Assembly (NCBI RefSeq): GCF_900104145.1
Contig: NZ_FNLB01000005.1
Location: 1 to 64,000 of the forward strand
DNA: 64,000 nucleotides
Origin: Pseudovibrio sp. Tun.PSC04-5.I4
GTDB taxonomy: Bacteria; Pseudomonadota; Alphaproteobacteria; Rhizobiales; Stappiaceae
Reading direction: 5' to 3'
Positions 44,876 through 53,789 of this stretch are shown here, in pieces. Position 1 is the first letter of the stretch. Each line of letters begins with the position of its first letter. The position numbers and the translations under genes are program-made. Below the pieces are notes generated by a model, which worked only from the letters and a program-made list of their open reading frames with translations, was not told where the DNA came from and searched no databases.

Positions 44876-46794
44876 GTGCGCCGGCACAAACCGGTAAAGA
44901 ATAGATGGTGGAAGTCCATTACATTGAAGGAGTAGCGACCCACAGTGGCCCCGAGTCATGCGGGTATGATCGTGAGGTCATACGCGAAGCGTTGACAGGT
45001 GAAGTGCAGGCTAGCCATTGAGCTGCGATAATTTAAATGTTCTGGGTGCCGACGTTCTCGGGTTTGGCGGAAGGCAACACGAGGCGGTGCGCTATATCGC
45101 AAGTGCCGTCCTCGACCCAGCGTGGTCTTAGACCCTAGCATGCACGGACATTCTTTACACGGGAGCCGGGAGGTCTCGGATACTGGCCAGAGCTGACTTC
45201 ATAAAAGCTGCTGGTCCGCGATGGGAAGACGAGGAGTCGTAGCCAAAGATGAACGGTACCGAGAAGTCCGATCTCGCCATAGTAGCTAAGAAGTCTGCGA
45301 ACAAAGCTGAAACAATGAAGGTGGCGGAGTAGATGGAGCCAAGGGCGGGAACCAAGGGGAATGCGAAGCAGCAAAACACGCGCCGGGCACAGGACCGGGA
45401 AAGCGTGCTAAGTGCGCTGGATCGCATACGCAACGCTGCAAAGCACAAGAAGAAGGATAAGTTCACTGCGCTCCTTCACCACATGAGCCCAGCAAGTCTG
45501 CGGGAGGCATTTTACGCAATAAACCGTGATGCAGCCCCCGGAATCGATGGGGTGACGTGGCAAGCATTTGAGGCGGAGAGTGATCAAAAGATTAGAACTC
45601 TACACCACAAGGTACGAACAGGAGCGTACCGACCTAAACCGGCTTTACGGACATACATACCCAAAGCAGATGGTCGGGAAAGACCACTCGCGATTGTTAC
45701 GCTCGAAGACAAGATTGTTCAGAGAGCAACGGCAACCATATTGAACCAAATCTATGAGGAAGACTTCCTCGGGTTCAGTTATGGTTTCCGGCCAGAGCGC
45801 GGCCAGCACGATGCGCTGGACGCCCTTTACGTTGGTATTACAACGCGCAGAGTGAACTTCATACTCGATGCCGACATCCTAGGTTTCTTTGACAACGTCA
45901 ATCAGAAATGGTTGCTCCGTTTTCTGGAACATCGTGTCGGTGACCCTCGTATCATTCGCCTGATCCGTAAGTGGTTACGGGCCGGGGTGCTGGAGGATGG
46001 TGTCACATCGATTAGTGATAAGGGAACTGGTCAAGGGGCGTCAATTTCGCCGCTACTGGCTAATATTTACCTGCACTATGTTTTCGATCTTTGGGCAAAC
46101 CGCTGGCGACAGCGGGAAGCTAAAGGGGCCATGATTGTCGTTCGATATGCGGACGATATCGTGGTTGGCTTCGAGCACGAAACTGATGGATTGCACTTCC
46201 AGAAAATGCTGCGGGAACGACTGGGACAATTCGACCTCCAGCTCCATCCCGATAAAACCCGCCTCATCGAATTTGGGCGCCACGCGGCCTATCGGCGAAA
46301 GAGGCGGGGAGTATCGCGACCAGAAACCTTCAATTTTCTAGGCTTTACCCATATCTGCGGGCGATCCCGAAAGGGAGCATTTCAACTTCAGCGCAAGAGC
46401 AGGAGTGACCGCAGAACGGAAAAGCTAAAACAGATAAAAGAAGTGCTGCGGCGGCATATCAACCGCCCTATTCCGGAACAAGGGGTGTGGCTGAAGCGAG
46501 TCCTCAATGGTTATTTTGCCTACCACGCAGTGCCGACCAACTCTCGGTCAATCCGAGCTTTCAGGCATTATGTCAAAACGATCTGGATGCGTGTGCTTCG
46601 GCGGCGTAGCCAGAGACATAAGATGTCGTGGCAGCGAATGGAGAACATTGCGGAGGAGTGGTTACCAGTCCCGAGGGTCCTTCACCCTTGGCCTAACAAG
46701 CGATTTGCCGTCAAACACCCAAGGTAGGAGCCGGATGCGGTAGTTCCGCTCGTCCGGATCTGTGCGGGGGGCACTCAGTAATGAGTGTCCCTAC
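44876..46794 (+). mobile_element. Group II intron 2 (with encoded maturase)
   Basis: The 5' end GTGCG at 44876 is followed by a structured leader of ~450 bp, the maturase gene, then domain V (GAGCCGGATGCGGTAG ... TCCGGATC, about 46731-46760). A domain VI hairpin (GCACTCAGTAATGAGTGTCC) ends CCTAC at 46794. The family differs from intron 1 in both RNA and protein. The host sequence is non-coding on both sides. Confidence 0.8.
45333..46727 (+). CDS. Group II intron reverse transcriptase/maturase, intron 2
   Basis: 464 residues. Reverse transcriptase motifs are INRDAAPGIDGVTWQAFE, RPLAIVTLEDKIVQRATATI, FGYGFRPE-like YGFRPERGQHDALDALY, LDADILGFFDNV, GTGQGASISPLLANIYLHYV and the catalytic RYADDIVVGF. 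The thumb/maturase part runs FNFLGFTHICGRSRKG to GYFAYHAVPTN. No HNH domain. A second, distinct intron type within about 1 kb of intron 1. Confidence 0.92.
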   Translation: MEPRAGTKGNAKQQNTRRAQDRESVLSALDRIRNAAKHKKKDKFTALLHHMSPASLREAFYAINRDAAPGIDGVTWQAFEAESDQKIRTLHHKVRTGAYRPKPALRTYIPKADGRERPLAIVTLEDKIVQRATATILNQIYEEDFLGFSYGFRPERGQHDALDALYVGITTRRVNFILDADILGFFDNVNQKWLLRFLEHRVGDPRIIRLIRKWLRAGVLEDGVTSISDKGTGQGASISPLLANIYLHYVFDLWANRWRQREAKGAMIVVRYADDIVVGFEHETDGLHFQKMLRERLGQFDLQLHPDKTRLIEFGRHAAYRRKRRGVSRPETFNFLGFTHICGRSRKGAFQLQRKSRSDRRTEKLKQIKEVLRRHINRPIPEQGVWLKRVLNGYFAYHAVPTNSRSIRAFRHYVKTIWMRVLRRRSQRHKMSWQRMENIAEEWLPVPRVLHPWPNKRFAVKHPR

Positions 46795-47047
46795 CGCGAG
46801 GAGCAGTTGGACGCTGTCTCTCCGGGTCAAATTCAAATAGCAGGTAAACGGCAGGGGGCTTAGCTCCCTGCCACTCCGGTATACTAATACGAATTTCCCT
46901 AAAAATCAAATACCCCGGCTTTGAAAATCCGCTGTGATATTGGGCTTGCTCTGAAGGCTTCCAGGACACGGGCGATCTGCCGATCACACCGCGCCTTCCA
47001 GCCTTCAGAGCTGCGCGCATTTTCTCTTGACTTGTCAGTCAAACATC

Positions 47048-47092
47048 GCGTTTTGGCATCGGCTCCTTGCAGGAGACACGATGCCAAAACGC
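47048..47092. repeat. Perfect 14-bp inverted repeat
   Basis: GCGTTTTGGCATCG (47048-47061) and its exact complement (47079-47092), with an inner small hairpin CTCCTTGCAGGAG. The shape (long arm, 17-base loop) is like the inverted repeat beside nic in mobilisable plasmids; function is inferred from position only. Confidence 0.6.
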
Positions 47093-47290
47093 TCAGCTTG
47101 CCTGATCAAGTCCGTGTCGGCGCGGGGCACTGGCTCGCTTGCAGCTCGCACAGCGCCCCGCGCCTCTCATGCGAGCGTTGCTCGCGAGGCAGCTTTTGAA
47201 CGTTTTCTCTTCTTCGTCGCTTGACACAGTTTTGCCCTTTCAAGCAGCTCAACCCCTAGGCCTTCTCAATCTTGGACTTTCCTGAGTTAG

Positions 47291-47420
47291 TTCCGGGAGA
47301 TTACGGGAATTTCCGGATCTTTCCGTGAGATGCGTTCTATTATTCCGTGAGATTACGGGTCTTTCCGGGAGATCCCATGAGTTTCCGGATCTTTCCGCGG
47401 GGTTCCGGGAGATTACGGGA
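47291..47420 (+). repeat. Array of 10-bp phased repeats (TTCCGGGAGA / TTACGGG type)
   Basis: TTCCG starts at 47291, 47311, 47321, 47343, 47363, 47383, 47393 and 47403, so spacing is 10, 20 or (once) 22 bases: one or two helical turns. Units are TTCCGGGAGA, TTACGGGAAT, TTCCGGATCT and TTCCGTGAGA, with the pair TTCCGGGAGA+TTACGGG at both ends and a variant (TTCCGTGAGA+TTACGGG) in the middle. The period is not a multiple of three, so it is not coding. It looks like a cooperative protein-binding array. Confidence 0.75.
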
Positions 47421-47760
47421 GTGGAAGTTGGCAAGATATGCTAACCGGAGCTGGTTAGCGGAAATTGTGCGAGTTGAAGCCAACCCGCACAACTGAACTT
47501 ATTCGCACTGCTGTGCTCAACGCCTTTTGCTGCGCAAAATTGGAGTATCTTTAGGTAGGTATATCTGTGGATAAAATAATTAGGAATTTGCGCTACTTTG
47601 TATCAAAAATCCGCAGCAAGACTCGTGATCTAAATATTGAATAAAATTGTAGTTATAATAATTCTTGCCCACTGCTTAATTGTGACTGAAAAGGGGCTGG
47701 ATAAAGTTGTGATAATGCTTTATGCACGTCATCACTTGTTGCGCATGGCAAATGCTATGC

Positions 47761-47803
47761 GGCTCTGATGGCTATTACTTTGCCGGTCATAACCATCAGA
47801 GCC
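47761..47803. other. Inverted repeat GGCTCTGATGG/CCATCAGAGCC
   Basis: Perfect 11-bp arms with a 21-base loop, preceded by a short hairpin (GCATGGCAAATGCTATGC). No T-run. It lies about 200 bp upstream of the first transfer gene and could regulate it. Confidence 0.5.
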
Positions 47804-48003
47804 TAGCAAGTACCAAACAGAACTTGGCACTCGCATAGGGAGAACCCACAACTCACAAATTGGTCGTAGCTCATCTCATGTCCGTTAACGGCTTGAGGCC
47901 TAACGCATTTCGTCTTGGAACGCGATAAGCGGAGCTATGCCTAATTTATTTATCCAAACATTAAACATCAGGGATACCCGTCTTACACGCGGGTAATCGA
48001 ACA

Positions 48004-48330
48004 ATGGCGCTTCCTTGGGGAAATGCCCGAACTCAGTTTCAGCTTGTGCGTGCGCAGGTAGAGGCAGAGCTCGGGAGAGGTGTATCTAAACGTAAGATCT
48101 TTGAGGCCCTTCGTGATGAAGGAAAGATCGATATGTCAAAAACATCTTTTTATGAGAATGTGGCTAAGGCTTTGAACCCTAAGGCTGAATTGGCTCAGGG
48201 AAGTGCCATTGTACCCCCACCCAAAACGGGGGGGAGCGGGACTAATTCACCCCCGGTTCCGCTCCTCCCATCTCAGCCAGTAGCTAAAAACCGGTTCCAG
48301 ATGGCCTCCAAAATCCCCGATTACGAGTGA
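48004..48330 (+). CDS. TraK-like mobilisation accessory protein
   Basis: 108 residues. The N-terminal half (QFQLVRAQVEAELGRGVSKR, KIFEALRDEGKIDMSKTSFY) matches the small TraK-type DNA-binding proteins that open IncP-like tra leader operons. The C-terminal half is a Pro/Gly/Ser-rich linker. In RP4, TraK binds and bends DNA beside oriT; by position it may bind the repeat array upstream. It is followed by a TraL-like ATPase, the usual order. Confidence 0.65.
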   Translation: MALPWGNARTQFQLVRAQVEAELGRGVSKRKIFEALRDEGKIDMSKTSFYENVAKALNPKAELAQGSAIVPPPKTGGSGTNSPPVPLLPSQPVAKNRFQMASKIPDYE

Positions 48331-48344
48331 TAGGTATAAGTAAT

Positions 48345-49070
48345 ATGAAATACGTGAACTTTGTAATGCAAGGAAAAGGCGGGGCCGGTAAGAGTTTTAT
48401 TGCCCATTGTCTTGCCGAGTATCAACGTTTGAAAAATAGAAATCTTATTGCGATTGATACAGATCCAGTAAACCCAACATTTTCTTCTTATAAGGCGCTC
48501 AATTGTACTCTCATTCAAATGATGGAAAATGCCGAAATTGACCATCGAAGTTTCGATAAAATAATTGAGGGTATAATTAGCGCTGAGGACGAAATTCACT
48601 TCGTAATCGACACTGGAGCCACCACATTCCTGCCCTTGGTGAAATATCTGGCCGAAAACGACGTACTGATTCTCTTGGGCGAGCACGATTGTGAGGTTGC
48701 CATCCATACGGTCGTGAGCGGGGGAGGGGCAATTGATGCGACACTCTCCTGTATTGAGAAGTTATTCGAAGTATTCCCTGAACAGAAAATCATCATTTGG
48801 AAGAATGAATACTCAGGACGTGCAGAAAAAAACGGCAAGCCGTTCGAAGAGCTGAAGTTGTTTAAAGATAATCAGGCTCGTATTTACGCAGTGCCTACTT
48901 TAGCGCAGCGCACCGGCTCCTCCTTCAATCACGACATTCAGACCATGATCGAGCGACGATTGACCTTCTCGGAGGCAATCGTAAATGAGGGCTTTGGTCT
49001 CATGTCACGCCAGCGCATTAAGAAGGTTTGGGCTGACATTTCCTCGCAACTTGAAGCCATGGCTTTGTAA
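48345..49070 (+). CDS. TraL-like ParA/MinD-type ATPase
   Basis: 241 residues from ATG 48345; a GTG at 48327 is possible. Deviant Walker A KGGAGKSF near residue 12, then LIAIDTDPVNPTFSSYKALN, HFVIDTGATTFLPLVKYL and IIWKNEYSGRAEKNGK, as in TraL/StbC proteins. It probably works with the TraK- and TraM-like proteins during conjugative transfer; the exact job in this family is not settled. AT-richer than the following virB genes. Confidence 0.8.
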   Translation: MKYVNFVMQGKGGAGKSFIAHCLAEYQRLKNRNLIAIDTDPVNPTFSSYKALNCTLIQMMENAEIDHRSFDKIIEGIISAEDEIHFVIDTGATTFLPLVKYLAENDVLILLGEHDCEVAIHTVVSGGGAIDATLSCIEKLFEVFPEQKIIIWKNEYSGRAEKNGKPFEELKLFKDNQARIYAVPTLAQRTGSSFNHDIQTMIERRLTFSEAIVNEGFGLMSRQRIKKVWADISSQLEAMAL

Positions 49071-49087
49071 GCGTGAGCGGGGATGTG

Positions 49088-49606
49088 ATGACAACAGCAG
49101 CTCAAATCGATGCGAATCAGTCCAATTTCGACTTTGTCGAGGACGAGAAGTCAAGAGGGCTTGAGGGCGCGCAGATCTCTTCCCTTGATGAGGTGAAGGC
49201 GCTTATTGCCAAAAAACATAGCGGAAAGTCCCTGGGATCTGATGATCCGATCTGGATGCTCTACTCCATGTTTGAGGTGTTTGTCTCTGATTTGTCAGTG
49301 CTGCTGGTGGAGGCTGAAACCCGTCTGACGGGCGAGCGCGAAAAGCTGAAAGCCATGGTGGGCGAAAGTGCCAAGGTCCTTAGCGATGAGATGCAAGGCG
49401 AGCTTTCCAATCTTGGTACTACGCTCAGTCAGATCCGCCATGATGTTGAGGTCAGCTCAATTGAGGGACTTTTGAAGCAGCAGGCTCAGTTCTCCGCTGA
49501 GCTTGGCGCTCTCACATCAAAACTCAAACGCTCTTCACTGCCGATTTATATCTTCACCGCTCTCAACTGGCTTGCCGTTGGAGCTCTCTATCTCATTATG
49601 AAGTAG
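49088..49606 (+). CDS. TraM-like transfer protein with C-terminal membrane anchor
   Basis: 172 residues from ATG 49088; GTG 49073 is the alternative. The centre (IWMLYSMFEVFVSDLSVLLV, then an amphipathic coil LKAMVGESAKVLSDEMQ) and the C-terminal membrane span (IYIFTALNWLAVGALYLIM) match the IncP TraM type that follows TraL. It ends seven bases before the pilin gene, so it belongs to the same operon. Confidence 0.7.
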   Translation: MTTAAQIDANQSNFDFVEDEKSRGLEGAQISSLDEVKALIAKKHSGKSLGSDDPIWMLYSMFEVFVSDLSVLLVEAETRLTGEREKLKAMVGESAKVLSDEMQGELSNLGTTLSQIRHDVEVSSIEGLLKQQAQFSAELGALTSKLKRSSLPIYIFTALNWLAVGALYLIMK

Positions 49607-49613
49607 GTCTGTC

Positions 49614-49940
49614 ATGCAGTCTTCCAAACATTCAAGCTCGGTTTTCACTCGTGAGGTCAAACTCTTTCTCCTTGCCGTTCTGCTCTTAACCCCGACCGCC
49701 GCTTTTGCTGCTGGGAGCGGGGACTGGGCAACTCCTGCGGTCACAACTTTTCAAAACCTTGAAAGCGGCATGGTCAAAATCGGCACCGTGGCCGTTGGGA
49801 TCGGTCTTGTCGGCTACGGGGTTTACTCTGCAATCTTTGGCGAGATGCGCTGGCAAAAAATGTTCCAGTACATTCTTGGGGCCGTCCTTATTGTCGCTGC
49901 CCCCACAGCAATCCGCGCTCTTGTCAGCGTAGGAGGCTGA
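49614..49940 (+). CDS. virB2: T4SS major pilin, VirB2/TrbC-like
   Basis: 108 residues. Long signal peptide (about 1-33, LFLLAVLLLTPTAAFAAGSG), then two hydrophobic segments (about 53-72 and 82-103) separated by a short polar loop (FGEMRWQK). This is the plan of VirB2 pilins, which are processed and polymerise into the conjugative pilus. It is the first gene of the virB series here, with virB3 one base downstream. Confidence 0.82.
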   Translation: MQSSKHSSSVFTREVKLFLLAVLLLTPTAAFAAGSGDWATPAVTTFQNLESGMVKIGTVAVGIGLVGYGVYSAIFGEMRWQKMFQYILGAVLIVAAPTAIRALVSVGG

Positions 49941-49941
49941 C

Positions 49942-50265
49942 ATGAAAGTGCAGGACGGCGTTTATCGGCATCTTCAATCGCCCTCTACCATCTTTGGTAT
50001 GCCGCCCATGTTTGCAGCTCTTGCACTGGGCGGGGTGTTTTTCATCGGCATCCTCTTAACAACGGTGATTGATCCTCCCATTGCCATGCTGCTCTGCATT
50101 TTCGCAATCCCGCCCGCGCTGATTTTCACGATCACGCTGCGCCGCAAGGATGCTCATTGTGAGGCGACACTGTTGCTGCCTCACACCTTCTTCAAGGGGA
50201 AAAAGGATCGCTGCCTTGTGGCTGGCGCTCGCTCTTTGACGACGAAAAAAGGATTGAAAAAATGA
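49942..50265 (+). CDS. virB3: T4SS protein VirB3
   Basis: 107 residues. Two adjacent membrane spans (about 20-60: FAALALGGVFFIGILLTTVI and AMLLCIFAIPPALIFTITL), preceded by YRHLQSPSTIFGMPP, a VirB3-type N-terminus. VirB3 docks with VirB4 at the inner membrane. Its end overlaps virB4 by four bases. Confidence 0.88.
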   Translation: MKVQDGVYRHLQSPSTIFGMPPMFAALALGGVFFIGILLTTVIDPPIAMLLCIFAIPPALIFTITLRRKDAHCEATLLLPHTFFKGKKDRCLVAGARSLTTKKGLKK

Positions 50266-52622
50266 GCATCTTTGTTTCAACCGCAGCGACTTTGGGATTT
50301 GCGGGCGGCGCGGCCTTTTATGCAAACAAGTTGCTGCGCCCAGCTGATGGCGGCGGGTTTGAGCAGGACTGGCTTGCCGATGAGCTGGACTTTGATCATC
50401 TGCTTGAAGACCGCACCACCGTTGCCTTGAAGGATGGCTCCTTGTTTCGGGTGTTTCGGTTGAAGGGCGTTTCTTACGACACCATGAATATGGCAGAGCA
50501 AGAGGCCCTGTTTAAGCAACGCTCCAATATCTTGCACCAACTTGGCGGGTCTGGATCTGCTTTTCGCCTGATAGCCGTCAAACAATTAAAAGATATCTCC
50601 TTTGACTCTGAGTGGCCCTCTCCTGCCTTACGCGAGATTGGCAAGGCCGAGCAGGATCTGTTCAAACGCGCTTACACCATGGACTGGTATGTTGTGCTGG
50701 AAGCGACCACCTTTGAGACCTTAAACAAACATACCAAAACGCTGCTGTCTGGTTTTGACAGATACCAAATAGAGGTGGTTGAGGGCGCTGAGGATCTAAA
50801 GGCACACTGTGAACTGACCGCCTTTCTCACCTATCTGGTGTGCGGGCATATGCCGGAGAATGTGAAACGGGTCAGCCGCTCCATCAACGCAAATCTGCCT
50901 GCCTGTGATCTGATCATCAATAAAGATGGGACGATCCTCACGCAGACCCCGCGCAAGCACATTCACAGAACCATTGGTGTGAGCGAATATCCAGACAGTG
51001 TTTCCGGGATGATGATTTCCAAAGTGCTTGCGCTGCCAGCAGAGCTGGAAGTGACGCAGATTTGCATTCCGCTCAACACGGAAAAGACCATCCTTGAATA
51101 CACCCGCAAGAAGGCAGAGCAGTTAAACGGGTTCCTCACATCTGTTTCTATGGTCGATCAGTTGGAAGCTGCCACGGAAGAGCTCACCAACAACTCAAAC
51201 ACCCTGTATCAGACCCAGCTCCAGTTCACGGTTCGCGCCAAATCGGAAGAGGAGTTAAACACTGTTCTGGACCAGATCTCTGCGATCTTGAACACGCGCC
51301 GTGTCAGGCATTCAGTGGAGACAGCTCCAGCGGCAAACTGCTGGTTTAACCGTCTTCCGGGCCGCAATAAGCTGGTGCGAAAATTACGTCTTTTTGACTC
51401 CAATATCGCGGCTTTGTGGCCGTTCCAGTATTCGCCTGAAGGGTTGTATTCCTCCCCATTCGGGAACCGTCCTTTGCGTTTGTTCAAGACCCCAACGGGG
51501 CAGAACTATGCGCTTCAGTTTCATGTGTTTGATAAAAAAGATGTAGCGGGCCATTACCTTTTGTTTGCCCCAACTGGCGGCGGTAAATCCACGTTTATCA
51601 TGCATCTGCTAGGCGGCATCGCCAAGTTCCCAGGCGTCCCGAATTACATCTTTGATAGTATGCATGGCGCCCAGTACATGATTGAGGTGATGGGCGGACG
51701 CTATCAGTCCTTTGATACGCTTTCCCTCAACCCACTTGATTGCGATCTTTCAGATACAAACGCCCGCCAACGGGCAAACCGCATGATGCGCGTGATGCTG
51801 GGAGAGCAATACACCCAGGACATGAGTGATCAGATCAATGATGTGCTCGATATGGCAAGTGTTCTGGATGTCGGGGAGCGGACCTTCAGCAATATTTATA
51901 AGACAGCATTCCCGGTTGACACTCAGATCAAGCAAAGCTTTCAGCAATGGGTGAGCAGTGAGCGACAAGGAGCGGGGGCTTACAGCCATATCTTCAACGC
52001 CCCGCGAGACAGCATTCGCTCCTTTTTGGATCAAAGCTATCTGACCGGCATCGACATGACCGAACCGCTCAAGGATCCTCTGCTTGGTCCTGCTCTGGTG
52101 ACACACATTTCCAGTGCGATTTTTGAAGCAGCTCACACCAACCGCAATGGCTTTTCCATCTTCATAGATGAGGCTGCAAATCTCCTGAAAAACAAAGGGT
52201 TCAGGGACCTTGCAAGCCAGATGTACAAAGAATACCGCAAGCTTGGCGGTGTTGTTGGCATGGCGTTTCAGTCGCCCTCAGATCTGGTCATCCATGGCAA
52301 GGAAGCCGATGGCATTATCAGCAATGCCCCAACCCTTTTCTTCATGTTCGGCTGTGGTGGCAGTGACGCGGATCTGGAGCCGTTCAACTTAAGTGAAGAT
52401 CAGATTGCCTTTATTCGCGGTGAAACCGATCTGGCGGGAGGGCGACAGGTTCTTGTTATCAAGCGAGACAAAGCCTCCAGTTACAATGAGAGCACCATCA
52501 TTGATGTGGATCTGACCCCTTATGGCGATGCACTGCGCTTTTATCGCTCTGGCCCGGATCCGGTAGCAGAACTTCGCAAAATTCAAGAAGTGTGGGGGGA
52601 TCAATGGCTTTCTCACGTTTAA
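50262..52622 (+). CDS. virB4: T4SS ATPase VirB4
   Basis: 786 residues. The N-terminal CagE/TrbE-type region (DRTTVALKDGSLFRVFRLKG) is followed by the ATPase with Walker A FAPTGGGKSTF (about residue 436) and Walker B FSIFIDEAANLL (about 633). RTSER-like switch residues follow. It is the inner-membrane motor for pilus assembly and transfer. The first ~18 residues are hydrophobic (TAATLGFAGGAAFYANKLL), so a membrane anchor is possible. Confidence 0.93.
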   Translation: MSIFVSTAATLGFAGGAAFYANKLLRPADGGGFEQDWLADELDFDHLLEDRTTVALKDGSLFRVFRLKGVSYDTMNMAEQEALFKQRSNILHQLGGSGSAFRLIAVKQLKDISFDSEWPSPALREIGKAEQDLFKRAYTMDWYVVLEATTFETLNKHTKTLLSGFDRYQIEVVEGAEDLKAHCELTAFLTYLVCGHMPENVKRVSRSINANLPACDLIINKDGTILTQTPRKHIHRTIGVSEYPDSVSGMMISKVLALPAELEVTQICIPLNTEKTILEYTRKKAEQLNGFLTSVSMVDQLEAATEELTNNSNTLYQTQLQFTVRAKSEEELNTVLDQISAILNTRRVRHSVETAPAANCWFNRLPGRNKLVRKLRLFDSNIAALWPFQYSPEGLYSSPFGNRPLRLFKTPTGQNYALQFHVFDKKDVAGHYLLFAPTGGGKSTFIMHLLGGIAKFPGVPNYIFDSMHGAQYMIEVMGGRYQSFDTLSLNPLDCDLSDTNARQRANRMMRVMLGEQYTQDMSDQINDVLDMASVLDVGERTFSNIYKTAFPVDTQIKQSFQQWVSSERQGAGAYSHIFNAPRDSIRSFLDQSYLTGIDMTEPLKDPLLGPALVTHISSAIFEAAHTNRNGFSIFIDEAANLLKNKGFRDLASQMYKEYRKLGGVVGMAFQSPSDLVIHGKEADGIISNAPTLFFMFGCGGSDADLEPFNLSEDQIAFIRGETDLAGGRQVLVIKRDKASSYNESTIIDVDLTPYGDALRFYRSGPDPVAELRKIQEVWGDQWLSHV

Positions 52623-53068
52623 CAGCAGACCAAACTCAAACGGGGATGACCGCAATGGGCTCCACTCTTGTTAAAGAAAAGACGACCTCGATCACCCAGG
52701 CCATACACTCGATCTTCAAGTCAGTCGAAGTTCTTGAAGGCGATTGTCGCCAGCTTATTTTGCATCACGGGCACACAGCTCCCCATGACTTGCACACGGG
52801 TGAATTCCAAATTTATGCAGCTGTCTACATCAACGGCGAACAGGAGCAGTTGCCTCGGGTTGAAGGCTTGGTTGTTCTGGCGACCAGAACGCCTGATGCG
52901 TTCAGCTACAAATTCATCAGCGAAGATCTTAACCCGCATGCTCGTGAGTGTCCGATTTGTGTCTTGGACTTCCTGACACCGACTAAGCAGCCGTGGGCAC
53001 TCTCCTGGCGCACAGAATGCCGCAACTTCCAGCTTAACCACCATCCGTTGTTACGCATGGCTATCTGA
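52604..53068 (+). CDS. Unknown T4SS-operon protein
   Basis: 154 residues from ATG 52604, inside the end of virB4. No family was recognised. A helical start (KTTSITQAIHSIFKSVEVLE) leads into a compact body with four cysteines (CRQLILHHG, CPICVLDFL, ECRNF). No signal or membrane span, so probably cytoplasmic. It sits where no standard VirB gene is expected. Confidence 0.6.
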   Translation: MAFSRLTADQTQTGMTAMGSTLVKEKTTSITQAIHSIFKSVEVLEGDCRQLILHHGHTAPHDLHTGEFQIYAAVYINGEQEQLPRVEGLVVLATRTPDAFSYKFISEDLNPHARECPICVLDFLTPTKQPWALSWRTECRNFQLNHHPLLRMAI

Positions 53069-53081
53069 AGGAAATTATCTG

Positions 53082-53789
53082 ATGCCGTCTGGAGACGAGA
53101 AGATGCAAGAAAATACCGATCAGAATGTTCAGTTCAGGAGCAAGCTTGACCATGCGTTGGGTATTGAGACCCGAGTATCGGATGCAGCCAGAAATGCAGA
53201 CCTGGATGGGGCTCCGCATCTGGAACAGGTGAGGACGAGCGACCTTCTCTCCCAGTTGGAACTTCGGATGCAGAACACTGCGAATTCGCTGCGCCATCTT
53301 GAAACCGTCATGCTCACGTTGCCAACAGGCAAGGGCACATTGCAGCAAAACCTTGATAGCAATGCAGCCGATCTTGCGCTGATGAAAATGGCTCTTGATT
53401 CCAAGACCCTCTACACAAAAAAACGCGATGGCTGGCTCGTGCTTGGCGCGGCAGCCATAGCCTTGGTCGTGACATTTAATAATCTGTTTAGCGACAGCTC
53501 TCAAGAGAGGGATATAGGCGGAATTGAACGCCAGCTTACCCGGCTTCAGCAAACGGTAAGATACGTTGCTGAAGAACAGGGTGTGACCTTTTTTGAATTG
53601 ATCCGGGTTAGTTCGCCGCCCTCTCCTGTGATCACAAAGGTTGAACCGACCCTCCTTCCTTCCCCGCCTCTTTTAAGCCCGGCGGAAAAGCTCGTGATTA
53701 CGCGTAAATCAGTGATTGAAGGGCCGGTCGTCACTTTTTCAGGAAAATCACCTAAACCTGCCACGCAAAAAGCGGAGGCCGGGCAATGA
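53082..53789 (+). CDS. Unknown T4SS-operon protein with one membrane span
   Basis: 235 residues. A cytoplasmic helical part with coiled-coil character (about 45-110) is followed by one membrane span (about 118-136, GWLVLGAAAIALVVTFNNLF). A short coil and a Pro-rich periplasmic tail (SSPPSPVITKVEPTLLPSPP) follow. The layout resembles the N-terminal part of VirB10-like or TraO-like envelope proteins, but no family is certain. Its stop overlaps the virB5 start. Confidence 0.6.
   Translation: MPSGDEKMQENTDQNVQFRSKLDHALGIETRVSDAARNADLDGAPHLEQVRTSDLLSQLELRMQNTANSLRHLETVMLTLPTGKGTLQQNLDSNAADLALMKMALDSKTLYTKKRDGWLVLGAAAIALVVTFNNLFSDSSQERDIGGIERQLTRLQQTVRYVAEEQGVTFFELIRVSSPPSPVITKVEPTLLPSPPLLSPAEKLVITRKSVIEGPVVTFSGKSPKPATQKAEAGQ

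Larger units (their letters stand above)
46795..48003. other. Gene-free region with hairpins, candidate oriT/control region
   Basis: About 1.2 kb without a credible gene lie directly before the TraK/TraL/TraM-like leader genes. IncP-type plasmids have oriT at that position. It contains GGCAGGGGGC/GCTCCCTGCC (46850-46872), a perfect 14-bp inverted repeat (47048-47092), the phased 10-bp repeat array (47291-47420), TTGTGCGAGTTG/CAACCCGCACAA (47465-47492) and GGCTCTGATGG/CCATCAGAGCC (47761-47803). 47550-47660 is AT-rich. No known nic consensus was identified. Confidence 0.55.

Noticed and set aside
47291..47420. CRISPR array
   Set aside because: The repeated units are 10 bp and contiguous, with no unique ~30-bp spacers and no cas genes.
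47249..47434. 61-residue frame over the phased repeat array
   Set aside because: The 10-bp period is not a multiple of three and the translation shows no protein-like pattern; the array is non-coding.
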